Source of the DNA: Deroplatys truncata | Taxonomy: Eukaryota > Arthropoda > Insecta > Mantodea > Mantidae | Reading direction: 5' to 3' | DNA length: 64,000 nt | Assembly (NCBI GenBank): GCA_030765065.1 | Contig: CM060990.1 | Span: 4,706,001-4,770,000 of the forward strand | Shown: in pieces, positions 27,001 through 37,089 of the stretch | Layout: each line of letters begins with the position of its first letter | Numbering within the stretch: the first letter of the stretch is position 1 | Notes under the pieces: generated by a model | The model's database searches: none | What the model was told of the DNA's origin: nothing | The model's input: only the letters and a program-made list of their open reading frames with translations | Position numbers and translations under genes: made by a program

Positions 27001-30000
27001 GCTGTATGTTCCCTGCCGTCTACACTGGATATCATGAACAGAGTACAGTAAGGAGGTCAGTGTGCTTTACGTATCAGCAAATGATGCCCTGACGCGACAG
27101 CTTCTAGTAAGCGAAGGTCAACCGCACGGTCGCTGTATGTTCCCTGCCGTCTACACTGGATATCATGAATAGAGTACAGTAAGGCGGTCAGCGTGCTTTA
27201 CGTATCAGCAAATGATGCCCTGACGCGACAGCTTCTAGTAAGCGAAGGTCAACCGCACGGTCGCTGTATGTTCCCTGCCGTCTACACTGGATATCATGAA
27301 TAGAGTACAGTAAGGCGGTCAGCGTGCTTTACGTATCAGCAAATGATGCCCTGACGCGACAGCTTCTAGTAAGCGAAGGTCAACCGCAATGTCGCTGTAT
27401 GTTCCCTGCCGTCTACACTGGATATCATGAATAGAGTACAGTAAGGCGATCAGCGTGCTTTACGTATCAGCAAATGATGCCCTGACGCGACAGCTTCTAG
27501 TAAGCGAAGGTTAACTGCACGAATGCTGTATGTTCCCTGCCGTCTACACTGGATATCATGAATAGAGTACAGTAAGGAGGTCTGTGTGCTTTACGTATCA
27601 GCAAATGATGCCCTGACGCGACAGCTTCTAGTAAGCTAAGGTCAACCGCACGGTCGCTGTATGTTCCCTGCCGTCTACACTGGATATCATGAATAGAGTA
27701 CAGTAAGGCGGTCAGGGTGCTTTACGTATCAGCAAATGATGCCCTGACGCGACAGCCTCTAGTAAGCGAAGGTCAACCGCACGGTCGCTGTATGTTCCCT
27801 GCCGTCTACACTGGATATCATGAACAGAGTACAGTAAGGAGGTCATTGTGCTTTACGTATCAGTAAATGATGCCCTGACTTGACAGCCTCTAGTAAGCGA
27901 AGGTCAACAGCACGGTCGCTGTATGTTTCCTGCCGTCTACACTGGATATCATGAACAGAGTACAGTAAGGAGGTCAGTGTGCTTTACGTATCAGCAAATG
28001 ATGCCCTGACGCGACAGCTTCTAGTAAGCGAAGGTCAACCGCACTGTCGCTGTATGTTCCCTGCCGTCTACACTGGATATCATGAATAGAGTACAGTAAG
28101 GAGGTCTGTGTGCTTTACGTATCAGCAAATGATGCCCTGACGCTACAGCTTCTAGTAAGCGAAGGTCAACCGCACGGTCGCTGTATGTTCCCTGCCGTCT
28201 ACACTGGATATCATGAATAGAGTACAGTAAGGCTGTCAGCGTGCTTTACGTATCAGCAAATGATGCCCTGACGCGACAGCTTCTAGTAAGCGAAGGTCAA
28301 CTGCACGGTCGCTGTATGTTCCCTGCCGTCTACACTGGATATCATGAATAGAGTACAGTAAGGCGGTCAGGGTGCTTTACGTATCAGCAAATGATGCCCT
28401 GACGTGTCAGCTTCTAGTAAGCGAAGGTCAACCGCACGGTCGCTGTATGTTCCCTGCCGTCTACACTGGATATCATGAATAGAGTACAGTAAGGTTGTCT
28501 GTGTGCTTTACGTATCAGCAAATGATGCCCTGACGCTACAGCTTCTAGTAAGCGAAGGTCAACCGCACGGTCGCTGTATGTTCCCTGCCGTCTACACTGG
28601 ATATCATGAACAGAGTACAGTAAGGAGGTCATTGTGCTTTACGTATCAGTAAATGATGGCCTGACGCGACAGCCTCTAGTAAGCAAAGGTCAACAGCACG
28701 GTCGCTGTATGTTCCCTGCCGTCTACACTGGATATCATGAACAGAGTACAGTAAGGAGGTCAGTGTGCTTTACGTATCAGCAAATGATGCCCTGACGCGA
28801 CAGCTTCTAGTAAGCGAAGGTCAACCGCACTGTCGCTGTATGTTCCCTGCCATCTACACTGGATATCATGAATAGAGTACAGTAAGGCGGTCAGCGTGCT
28901 TTACGTATCAGCAAATGATGCACTGACGCGACAGCTTCTAGTAAGCGAAGGTCAACCGCACGGTCACTGTATGTTCCCTGCCGTCTACACTGGATATCAT
29001 GAATAGAGTACAGTAAGGAGGTCAGTGTGCTTTACGTATCAATAAATAATGCCCTGACGCGACAGCCTCTAGTAAGCGAAGGTCAACCGCACGGTCGCTG
29101 TATGTTCCCTGCCGTCTACACTAGTTATCATGAACAGAGTACAGTAAGGAGGTCAGTGTGCTTTACGTATCAGCAAATGATGCCCTGACGCGACAGCTTC
29201 TAGTAAGCGAAGGTCAACCGCACGGTCGCTGTATGTTCCCTGCCGTCTACACTGGATATCATGAATAGAGTACATTAAGGCGGTCAGCGTGCTTTACGTA
29301 TCAGCAAATGATGCCCTGACGCGACAGCTTCTAGTAAGCGAAGGTCAACCGCACGGTCGCTGTATGTTCCCTGCCGTCTACACTGGATATCATGAATAGA
29401 GTACAGTAAGGCGATCAGCGTGCTTTACGTATCAGCAAATGATGCCCTGACGCGACAGCTTCTAGTAAGCGAAGATCAACCGCACGGATGCTGTATGTTC
29501 CCTGCCGTCTACACTGGATATCATGAATAGAGTACAGTAAGGAGGTCTGTGTGCTTTACGTATCAGCAAATGATGCCCTGACGCGACAGCTTCTAGTAAG
29601 CGAAGTTCAACCGCACGGTCGCTGTATGTTCCCTGCCGTCTACACTGGATATCATGAATAGAGTACAGTAAGGCGGTCAGCGTGCTTTACGTATCAGCAA
29701 ATGATGCCCTGACGCGACAGCTTCTAGTAAGCGAAGGTCTACCGCAATGTCGCTGTATGTTCCCTGCCGTCTACACTGGATATCATGAATAGAGTACAGT
29801 AAGGCGATCAGCGTGCTTTACGTATCAGCAAACGATGCCCTGACGCGACAGCTTCTAGTAAGCGAAGGTTAACCGCACGAATGCTGTATGTTCCCTGCCG
29901 TCTACACTGGATATCATGAATAGAGTACAGTAAGGAGGTCTGTGTGCTTTACGTATCAGCAAATGATGCCCTGACGCGACAGCTTCTAGTAAGCGAAGGT

Positions 30001-32480
30001 CAACCGCACGGTCGCTGTATGTTCCCTGCCGTCTACACTGGATATCATGAATAGAGTACAGTAAGGCGGTCAGGGTGCTTTACGTATCAGCAAATGATGC
30101 CCTGACGTGTCAGCTTCTAGTAAGCGAAGGTCAACCGCACGGTCGCTGTATGTTCCCTGCCGTCTACACTGGATATCATGAATAGAGTACAGTAAGGTGG
30201 TCTGTGTGCCTTACGTATCAGCAAATGATGCCCTGACGCTACAGCTTCTAGTAAGCGAAGGTCAACCGCACGGTCGCTGTATGTTCCCTGCCGTCTACAC
30301 TGGATATCATGAACAGAGTACAGTAAGGAGGTCATTGTGCTTTACGTATCAGTAAATGATGCCCTGACGCGACAGCCTCTAGTAAGCGAAGGTCAACAGC
30401 ACGGTCGCTGTATGTTTCCTGCCGTCTACACTGGATATCATGAACAGAGTACAGTAAGGAGGTCAGTCTGCTTTACGTATCAGCAAATGATGCCCTGACG
30501 CGACAGCTTCTAGTAAGCGAAGGTCAACCGCACGGTCGCTGTATGTTCCCTGCCGTCTACACTGGATATCATGAATAGAGTACAGTAAGGCGGTCAGGGT
30601 GCTTTACGTATCAGCAAATGATGCCCTGACGTGTCAGCTTCTAGTAAGCGAAGGTCAACCGCACGGTCGCTGTATGTTCCCTGCCGTCTACACTGGATAT
30701 CATGAATAGAGTACAGTAAGGTGGTCTGTGTGCTTTACGTATCAGCAAATGATGCCCTGACGCTACAGCTTCTAGTAAGCGAAGGTCAACCGCACGGTCG
30801 CTGTATGTTCTCTGCCGTCTACACTGGATATCATGAACAGAGTACAGTAAGGAGGTCATTGTGCTTTACGTATCAGTAAATGATGCCCTGACGCGACAGC
30901 CTCTAGTAAGCGAAGGTCAACAGCACGGTCGCTGTATGTTCCCTGCCGTCTACACTGGATATCATGAACAGAGTACAGTAAGGAGGTCAGTGTGGTTTAC
31001 GTATCAGCAAATGATGCCCTGACGCGACAGCTTCTAGTAAGCGAAGGTCAACCGCATTGTCGCTGTATGTTCCCTGCCATCTACACTGGATATCATGAAT
31101 AGAGTACAGTAAGGCGGTCAGCGTGCTTTACGTATCAGCAAATGATGCCCTGACGCGACAGCTTCTAGTAAGAGAAGGTCAACCGCACGGTCGCTGTATG
31201 TTCCCTGCCGTCTGCACTGGATATCATGAATAGAGTACAGTAAGGCGGTCAGCGTGCTTTACGTATCAGCAAATGATGCACTGACGCGACAGCTTCTAGT
31301 AAGCGTAGGTCAACCGCACGGTCACTGTATGTTCCCTGCCGTCTACACTGGATATCATGAATAGAGTACAGTAAGCAGGTCAGTGTGCTTTACTTATCAG
31401 TAAATGATGCCCTGACGCGACAGCCTCTAGTAAGCGAAGGTCAACCGCACGGTCGCTGTATGTTCCCTGCCGTCTACACTGGATATCATGAACAGAGTAC
31501 AGTAAGGAGGTCAGTGTGCTTTACGTATCAGCAAATGATGCCCTGACGCGACAGCTTCTAGTAAGCGAAGGTCAACCGCACGGTCGCTGTATGTTCCCTG
31601 CCGTCTACACTGGATATCATGAATAGAGTACAGTAAGGCGGTCAGCGTGCTTTACGTATCAGCAAATGATGCCCTGACGCGACAGCTTCTAGTAAGCGAA
31701 GGTCAACCGCACGGTCGCTGTATGTTCCCTGCCGTCTACACTGGATATCATGAATAGAGTACAGTAAGGCGATCAGCGTGCTTTACGTATCAGCAAATGA
31801 TGCCCTGACGCGACAGCTTCTAGTAAGCGAAGATCAACCGCACGGATGCTGTATGTTCCCTGCCGTCTACACTGGATATCATGAATAGAGTACAGTAAGG
31901 AGGTCTGTGTGCTTTACGTATCAGCAAATGATGCCCTGACGCGACAGCTTCTAGTAAGCGAAGGTCAACCGCACGGTCGCTGTATGTTCCCTGCCGTCTA
32001 CACTGGATATCATGAATAGAGTACAGTAAGGCGGTCAGCGTGCTTTACGTATCAGCAAATGATGCCCTGACGCGACAGCTTCTAGTAAGCGAAGGTCAAC
32101 CGCAATGTCGCTGTATGTTCCCTGCCGTCTACACTGGATATCATGAATAGAGTACAGTAAGGCGATCAGCGTGCTTTACGTATCAGCAAATGATGCCCTG
32201 ACGCGACAGCTTCTAGTAAGCGAAGGTTAACTGCACGAATGCTGTATGTTCCCTGCCGTCTACACTGGATATCATGAATAGAGTACAGTAAGGAGGTCTG
32301 TGTGCTTTACGTATCAGCAAATGATGCCCTGACGCGACAGCTTCTAGTAAGCTAAGGTCAACCGCACGGTCGCTGTATGTTCCCTGCCGTCTACACTGGA
32401 TATCATGAATAGAGTACAGTAAGGCGGTCAGGGTGCTTTACGTATCAGCAAATGATGCCCTGACGCGACAGTCTCTAGTA
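23960..32480 (+). repeat. Higher-order copies at a 34-monomer offset with a two-monomer indel
   Basis: The monomer order of about 23.96-28.0 kb recurs downstream with an offset of 4454 bp (34 x 131): landmarks 23960/28414, 25663/30117, 26187/30641 and gcgtagg at 26849/31303. Further right the offset becomes 4716 bp (36 x 131): caatgtcgc at 27387/32103 and gtaagctaagg near 27631/32347. The second copy therefore gained, or the first lost, exactly two monomers between about 31.3 and 32.1 kb. The change is a whole number of monomers, as expected of unequal exchange in register. Confidence 0.85.
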
Positions 32481-32850
32481 AGCGAAGGTCAACCGCACGG
32501 TCGCTGTATGTTCCCTGCCGTCTACACTGGATATCATGAATAGAGTACAGTAAGGTGGTCTGTGTGCTTTACGTATCAGCAAATGATGCCCTGACGCTAC
32601 AGCTTCTAGTAAGCGAAGGTAAACCGCACGGTCGCTGTATGTTCCCTGCCGTCTACACTGGATATCATGAACAGAGTACAGTAAGGAGGTCATTGTGCTT
32701 TACGTATCAGCAAATGATGCCCTGACGCGACAGCTTCTAGTAAGCTAAGGTCAACCGCACGGTCGCTGTATGTTCCCTGCCGTCTACACTGGATATCATG
32801 AATAGAGTACAACAATTACGTGAGCGTGCGCTACGTATCAGTAAGCGCAA

Positions 32851-34687
32851 AAGTTTAAGAAGTGTAGCACCTGAATTTAATGCTGGTCTATGAGATACTG
32901 TTCACTTGTACAAGTGATATTTGTAACCTGAGTCCGCTATACAATACAATAACCACCGAATCACGTGGGTAGTTAATCTCTTATTCCGTTCCGGATACCT
33001 TAAGCCTTCTTTCTACACAATTTTCACAAGCATTAAAATTCTCACCGTAGTGTACAATAAATGTTGGTGACTCCTGATTGGAGACTGCCGCCAGTCCGTA
33101 TATTCGCCGTGTGCCGTTTCTCAATCATTTTTCTGTTTAGATGTGACGACAGTAGAAAGTAGTGAATGAAAGTGGTTGTCCTGAATTCCGATCTTCATTA
33201 CGGAGTAGCTGAAAGAAAACAATTGTTTATCTGAGGTTAAAAAAGGGCTACTCATTTATGTGCTTCAAGAAGCTTTCGTACATATATGCAGATTATCGAA
33301 ACTTATTTTAAATACAGAAAACTTTACTCCAGAAACAGCTATGCCTTTCCTAAAAGGAATGACGACGGAAGTCAGTGACGAGGTTCTAAAACCTTATGCT
33401 AAGTTCAGACTAATGTTCGAAAATTATTAATAACCTGTAGAAAAGTAGTGTCAAATTTGCAAAACAAAGTCAAGAATAAACTATGGCAAAGAATGTAGTA
33501 GTTCGTACGTTATTGCAAAATGGTTCTTAACTGAAATATACCCGTTTTATATTTAAATAGTTAAATGACAGCAACAAATATATAACTGAGGCAGTTATGA
33601 AACTAAATATACAAGCAATAATGTACACCAAAGAGTGAAAAACGCAAAGTTTAGTAAGGGAAAATGATATACCCTTGGCTTAAAAGCTGTACATTTTTCG
33701 TTAGCTATTAGACAATTTCTAACGGAGCTTCATTATTATTTGAGCTACATAAGCACTTATTCTTCAACCCCTTGCATTGTTGTTATCCCCATTTAGGCAT
33801 TTTTGTGTGGAATTTAGTGCTATTTCACTAAGCGGTATCCAATAGCTGCACCAAAATGTTAACTTTTATCAGCATTCATATGGCCTATTGTTAAATGTAA
33901 AGCCCGTTTCTTCATCACCCGAGAAAGTAGTAGCAGAATTTTGTCATACAGTGGGAGAAGATTTGTCGCGTTACATTTACTTATTAACAACAGATAAGTG
34001 ATCCGACCTCAACTGAGGTTCGGCAAGTGATACAAAAATTTGAAGAATATATGCTTAACAGAGCTGTAGGTTCTGGAAAAACAGATAATTTGGAGAATGA
34101 CGTGCAGTTATGCCGTTAGTCTAGAATGTTCTTTTCTGGTTGATTTAAATGTCTAGAGAGTTTTTAGTCTCAGGTTTGATCACGATCATCTCTGTGTCTA
34201 TATAAATTTTTAATATACGTATTTACTCCGGCGTCCGATATATGCAATACCTAAAGGTTATATTAGAAATGCGTATTTTTCCCTTTTCCAGAGTGCAATT
34301 AGTTAGTGCTCATATCTAGGGAAGTTTTGGTAGTATCTAAAGAATTTTAATTATTTAAAAACACGCTATCTGGCTTGTCGTCAAATGCTCATTGTAGACC
34401 ACTATTCATTTTTCCCATACGATCACGGATGTCTAAACAACGATAGGGAGAGTAATATCAGAAAGGGTTACAGATGCAGATAGTAGAGATATTGTAAATA
34501 TCATGTCATAAAATGTTATAATATGCTGTATGTGACGAGGAATATTTATAAAAGACTTGCAAGAAAGCCTAATAGCTAGTTGAAATAATTAGTAAGTTGG
34601 ACTTAAGCAGACAGAAGAATAACCCCACAAAAGGATAAAGCAAAAGTTGACCTAGCAGCACAGGGAACTGGAAAAGATGACAGCGTA
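32851..34687. other. AT-rich DNA, no gene recognised; possible LTR-like junction
   Basis: About 1.8 kb of AT-rich sequence without a convincing coding region on either strand. Near 33054-33080 an aataaa is followed by gttggtgactcc. This recalls the LTR end and primer-binding-site start of some insect gypsy-like elements, and a TGTAG-like start lies near 32863. No gag could be recognised downstream, so I do not annotate an element. Confidence 0.4.
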
Positions 34688-34698
34688 GGTGAGAGAGA

Positions 34699-34981
34699 AA
34701 AAACAATTCAGTTTTATTTCTGAACGCTATTTAACTGCTATGATCCTTAAGGTCCCATTCTATAATGGGCGTCAAAGATCGTAATTTTGCTCAGAGGCCT
34801 CTTTATCAGGCTGAGGTTCTTTTACGTGGCGTAAATCTACCACCGACTTTACCTCCCTTCCAAAGGATGTCATGCTAACGATTTTTAAGCCCGAAAAGAA
34901 TCCATCGTCTTCCGCCGGGTTTACACCCTCGACCTCGGGAACCAGAGGCTAGCATTATGCCACTAGACCACGGAGGACAAT
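34699..34981 (-). mobile_element. tRNA-derived SINE, complete, with 11-bp target-site duplication
   Basis: A 283-bp element on the minus strand bounded by identical ggtgagagaga copies at 34688-34698 and 34982-34992. Its 5' head (34977 to 34911) is tRNA-like: the first seven bases TCCTCCG pair at six of seven positions with CGGCGGA at 34911-34917. It contains a perfect pol III A box (TGGTCTAGTGG) and a B-box-like GGTGTAAACCC (9 of 11 matches by my count). The A-box region recalls tRNA-Glu (GGTCTAGTGGC). The body contains agaggcctctttatcag (plus strand), and the 3' end is T-rich on the element's strand. A 5'-truncated relative lies at 48455-48615. I do not know a published name for the family. 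Confidence 0.85.
34911..34977 (-). promoter_or_regulatory. tRNA-like internal pol III promoter of the SINE
   Basis: A 67-base cloverleaf-like head. The A box TGGTCTAGTGG fits TRGYNNARNGG exactly. The B-box region GGTGTAAACCC departs from GGTTCRANNCC at two positions. An anticodon-arm-like CCTC/GAGG stem and an acceptor-like 7-bp stem with one mismatch are visible. It is read on the minus strand. Confidence 0.75.
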
Positions 34982-34992
34982 GGTGAGAGAGA

Positions 34993-36120
34993 TAGAATCG
35001 ATGAGAAAGGGAGACGGAGATACACAGGAATTCCCAAATATGGCAATAGTACCATGGCTGCAGTAAAATGAATTCTCAACAGAATAGATGTTACAATTAT
35101 GGGCACGTCATGGACCTTAGATATAAAAGGGAGCTTTCTTCAAGCAACTCACACTGATTTCTTAGCATTCGGAGGCTGATTCCAGGACAGGTTGTATGAA
35201 GAAGGGTGGGGGAGATAGCTTGTGAGTTTAGATTCCCACTAACATTATTACAAGTAACGGGAAAAGAATTGTGAATACGGAGAAGGGTTGCAAAACAAAC
35301 CGTTAAGGGAAAGCAATTTGACTAGACGCTTTCTAACATTTATTTGCAACTGGGATAAAAAAACACTTGTTACACAATAGCTCTGACCCACTCCTTAGAA
35401 AACAGTAGATTGTAGGACACCTCATCGCCGAACCTGAGACTTCAGGATGATTCGGCGAGCACCTGCGCTATACTAAGCGTTAGACTCGAGTCCCCCGCCC
35501 CGGGAAGTTAGTACTTTTTACATTTGTAAATCTGTTTTTCTTGATTGGTTTTGTCAAAATGAAGGCCAACTTGAACAGTTATTTTATCAAAGCCATTATG
35601 CATAATTACACAATTTGGAATATTTTCAATTAATAGCCCAACAAACAACACTTGTTCACAAGAAATGATTGCGGCATCCCCCTGTCGTTGTTGAATTATT
35701 AGTGTATTATAGGTGTTTGATGTTATTTAAACAATAGGTAAAATGTCGTTCGGTGATAGTGTCGACTAGTACTTGATTTCTCATCCGCGCGGTTTCTGGT
35801 TCTTCTTCCTCGGCTAGCTGTCTCTGTTGTACATGTGGTAGGGGTGATAAGGTATGGAAAGTTGGAGTAATGAGATGAGAAACAATTTACACGCTAGTTA
35901 AATAACATTTCCACTGCACTTGTCTTATTTCATAGTAAGACTTAAGGACGACACTTTCACCGTTCCATTGCGGTATAACGCGCGAGGATTGTATTCACGC
36001 GAATTCGCTTCCCCGAGTAACGTGAAGGCAAGCTGAATAATTTTAACAAATGGGCTCACTAACACTATTTTCTAACTTTATGCACATTCTGAACTTAGCG
36101 CGAACATTTGCTTTTTTTGA
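34993..36120. other. Intergenic DNA with one compact hairpin
   Basis: No coding region is recognised. A nested inverted repeat lies at 35426-35457: cgccgaa pairs with ttcggcg, and inside it cctga pairs with tcagg around a gact loop. From about 35760 onward the sequence is richer in CpG than its surroundings (gcgcgagg, cacgcgaattcgc), as near a promoter, but no transcript can be assigned. Confidence 0.4.
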
Positions 36121-36122
36121 TT

Positions 36123-36180
36123 CCGATTGGCTAGAAGCTTCTAGAATATTTTTAGAATCTTTGCCATCACATCATTGGTT
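36123..36180. promoter_or_regulatory. Heat-shock-element-like cluster flanked by two CCAAT boxes
   Basis: At 36131-36146 the sequence CTAGAAGCTTCTAGAA contains three alternating GAA/TTC units in the canonical 5-bp phase (GAAnnTTCnnGAA), which is the binding pattern of heat shock factor. A further GAA follows at about 36155. Inverted CCAAT boxes (ATTGG) lie on both sides, at 36126-36130 and 36174-36178, and a CACGTG E-box lies just downstream. The local sequence is CpG-richer than the surroundings. No convincing coding start was found on either side, so the controlled gene, if any, is unknown. The motif is short enough to arise by chance, but the combination is suggestive. Confidence 0.45.
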
Positions 36181-36821
36181 CCCACTAGCCACGTGATCTG
36201 TTTACTTGGAGAGTGAAATCAAGAGGCCTGCAAGACCTTGTCTCTGGGTGGACACAAAAGCTGAGTACAGTGACTTGTCCTCGGCACCGCGATTTCTCTT
36301 CCATGATCTTCCGTACCAGTAGAAGTTGCATCGTCTTGTTAGGGGAAAAACTTAACAGCTGAGACACCTTACTGACTATTACAGAAAGCTTCTCCCCTCT
36401 TACTCCATATACGTATGTAATTATTCGTAATTGTCGTACATAAAATTATTTGCTTGTTTACATACCTATTGTTTAGATCCGGGATCTTAATAATTGGCTT
36501 ATAATTTATTTACGTGATAATAAACAATGCCTCGTGGTTCGATTGCCTGTATAGACCCACCATGTTTCTTTAATAAGGTTTAGGACTGCTCTAGGTACCT
36601 TTTGATTAACATGCATTATTATAATATAGCAAAATGCTTCACCAATTGGTTCTATACTTTATTTTAATTTGGTCGTTGTTTATATTTTGGCGTGTAAGTC
36701 ATTATATCCCTTTTATTTTAACAACTGCCTATTATACCTATGTATATTTGACAAGCTGAATAAATTGAACTGAAAACCTATATGCTTTTTATCCTCCTGT
36801 ATCTCTCTGAACAAGTGTCTT
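36181..36821. other. AT-rich DNA, no gene recognised
   Basis: Downstream of the CCAAT/heat-shock motif cluster. The first 200 bp have a more mixed base composition and could be transcribed leader sequence. The rest is AT-rich with several aataaa/tttatt words and no coding signal. Confidence 0.35.
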
Positions 36822-37064
36822 TTAGTCTTTAAGAAACATTTTACCATTTATCGGTGTATTTGCGTTAAGGTAATAGCATCTTTCTAAGTTGGCGGGAACG
36901 AGATACTTCCTAACCTCATCACTAGTAACGCTATATTTATCCCACAGGTCTTCGACAATATCGCCAAAGGTTACAGCAACAGAAACTGTACTTTGGATGG
37001 GTGGGTTCAACCATGTTGGAATTTCGGGGACATGTTTTCGGTCCAGGGCTAAATTTGGGTACAA
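36822..37064 (-). CDS. Possible unidentified terminal exon (80 codons)
   Basis: An open stretch on the minus strand whose residues look protein-like rather than random. It includes HVPEIPTWLNPP, SVAVTFGDIVEDLWDKY and DEVRKYLVPANLERCYYL, and it ends with a stop at 36822. The frame stays open upstream of the first methionine to a splice-acceptor-like ttctag near 37087-37092 (read on the minus strand), so a last exon without its own start is as plausible as a short gene. A minus-strand AATAAA near 36656 could be its poly(A) signal. I do not recognise the family, and no neighbouring exon was found. It may be a fragment of a host gene or of an old mobile element. Confidence 0.3.
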   Translation of the reverse strand: MYPNLALDRKHVPEIPTWLNPPIQSTVSVAVTFGDIVEDLWDKYSVTSDEVRKYLVPANLERCYYLNANTPINGKMFLKD

Positions 37065-37089
37065 TACCCCGAGTTTAGAGTATAACTAG

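Larger units (their letters stand above)
2994..32850 (+). repeat. 131-bp satellite array, about 228 monomers
   Basis: Head-to-tail monomers of exactly 131 bp. The landmark cta of cttctag falls at 3000, 5358, 15314 and 32475, all with the same remainder modulo 131, so the array holds strict register for 29.8 kb with no net indel. Each monomer contains cttctagtaagcg, ctgtatgttccctgcc, ggatatcatgaa (EcoRV site), gagtacagtaagg, tacgtatcag (SnaBI site) and gatgccctgacg. GC content is clearly higher than the AT-rich flanks. Variation is concentrated in two short windows (after accgcac and after cagtaag). The last monomer decays after about 32810 (gagtacaacaattac) and ends near 32850. No gene or spacer interrupts the array. 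Function is unknown; pericentromeric or heterochromatic DNA is the usual context for such arrays. Confidence 0.97.

Noticed and set aside
5358..32693. Many 72-codon minus-strand frames, nearly identical, across the satellite
   Set aside because: Each arises where the variant gaggtcattg creates an ATG and ends at the cta (stop) of cttctag a monomer and a half later. The unit length 131 is not a multiple of three, so no longer frame can exist. They are by-products of the repeat.
3000..32800. CENP-B box in the satellite monomer
   Set aside because: I searched the consensus by eye for the TTCG....A..CGGG core and found no match, so no centromere claim is made on that basis.
2994..32850. CRISPR-like or tandem gene array
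   Set aside because: Monomers are contiguous with no unique spacers, and all neighbours are eukaryotic transposons, so this is satellite DNA.
32863..33080. LTR with primer-binding-site-like gttggtgactcc
   Set aside because: The similarity is short, no LTR partner or gag follows, and the proposed start is arbitrary; kept only as a remark in the region description.
34911..34977. Functional tRNA-Glu-like gene
   Set aside because: The T-arm and B box are degenerate and the acceptor stem has a mismatch. The whole unit has a SINE body and target duplication, so it is a SINE head.
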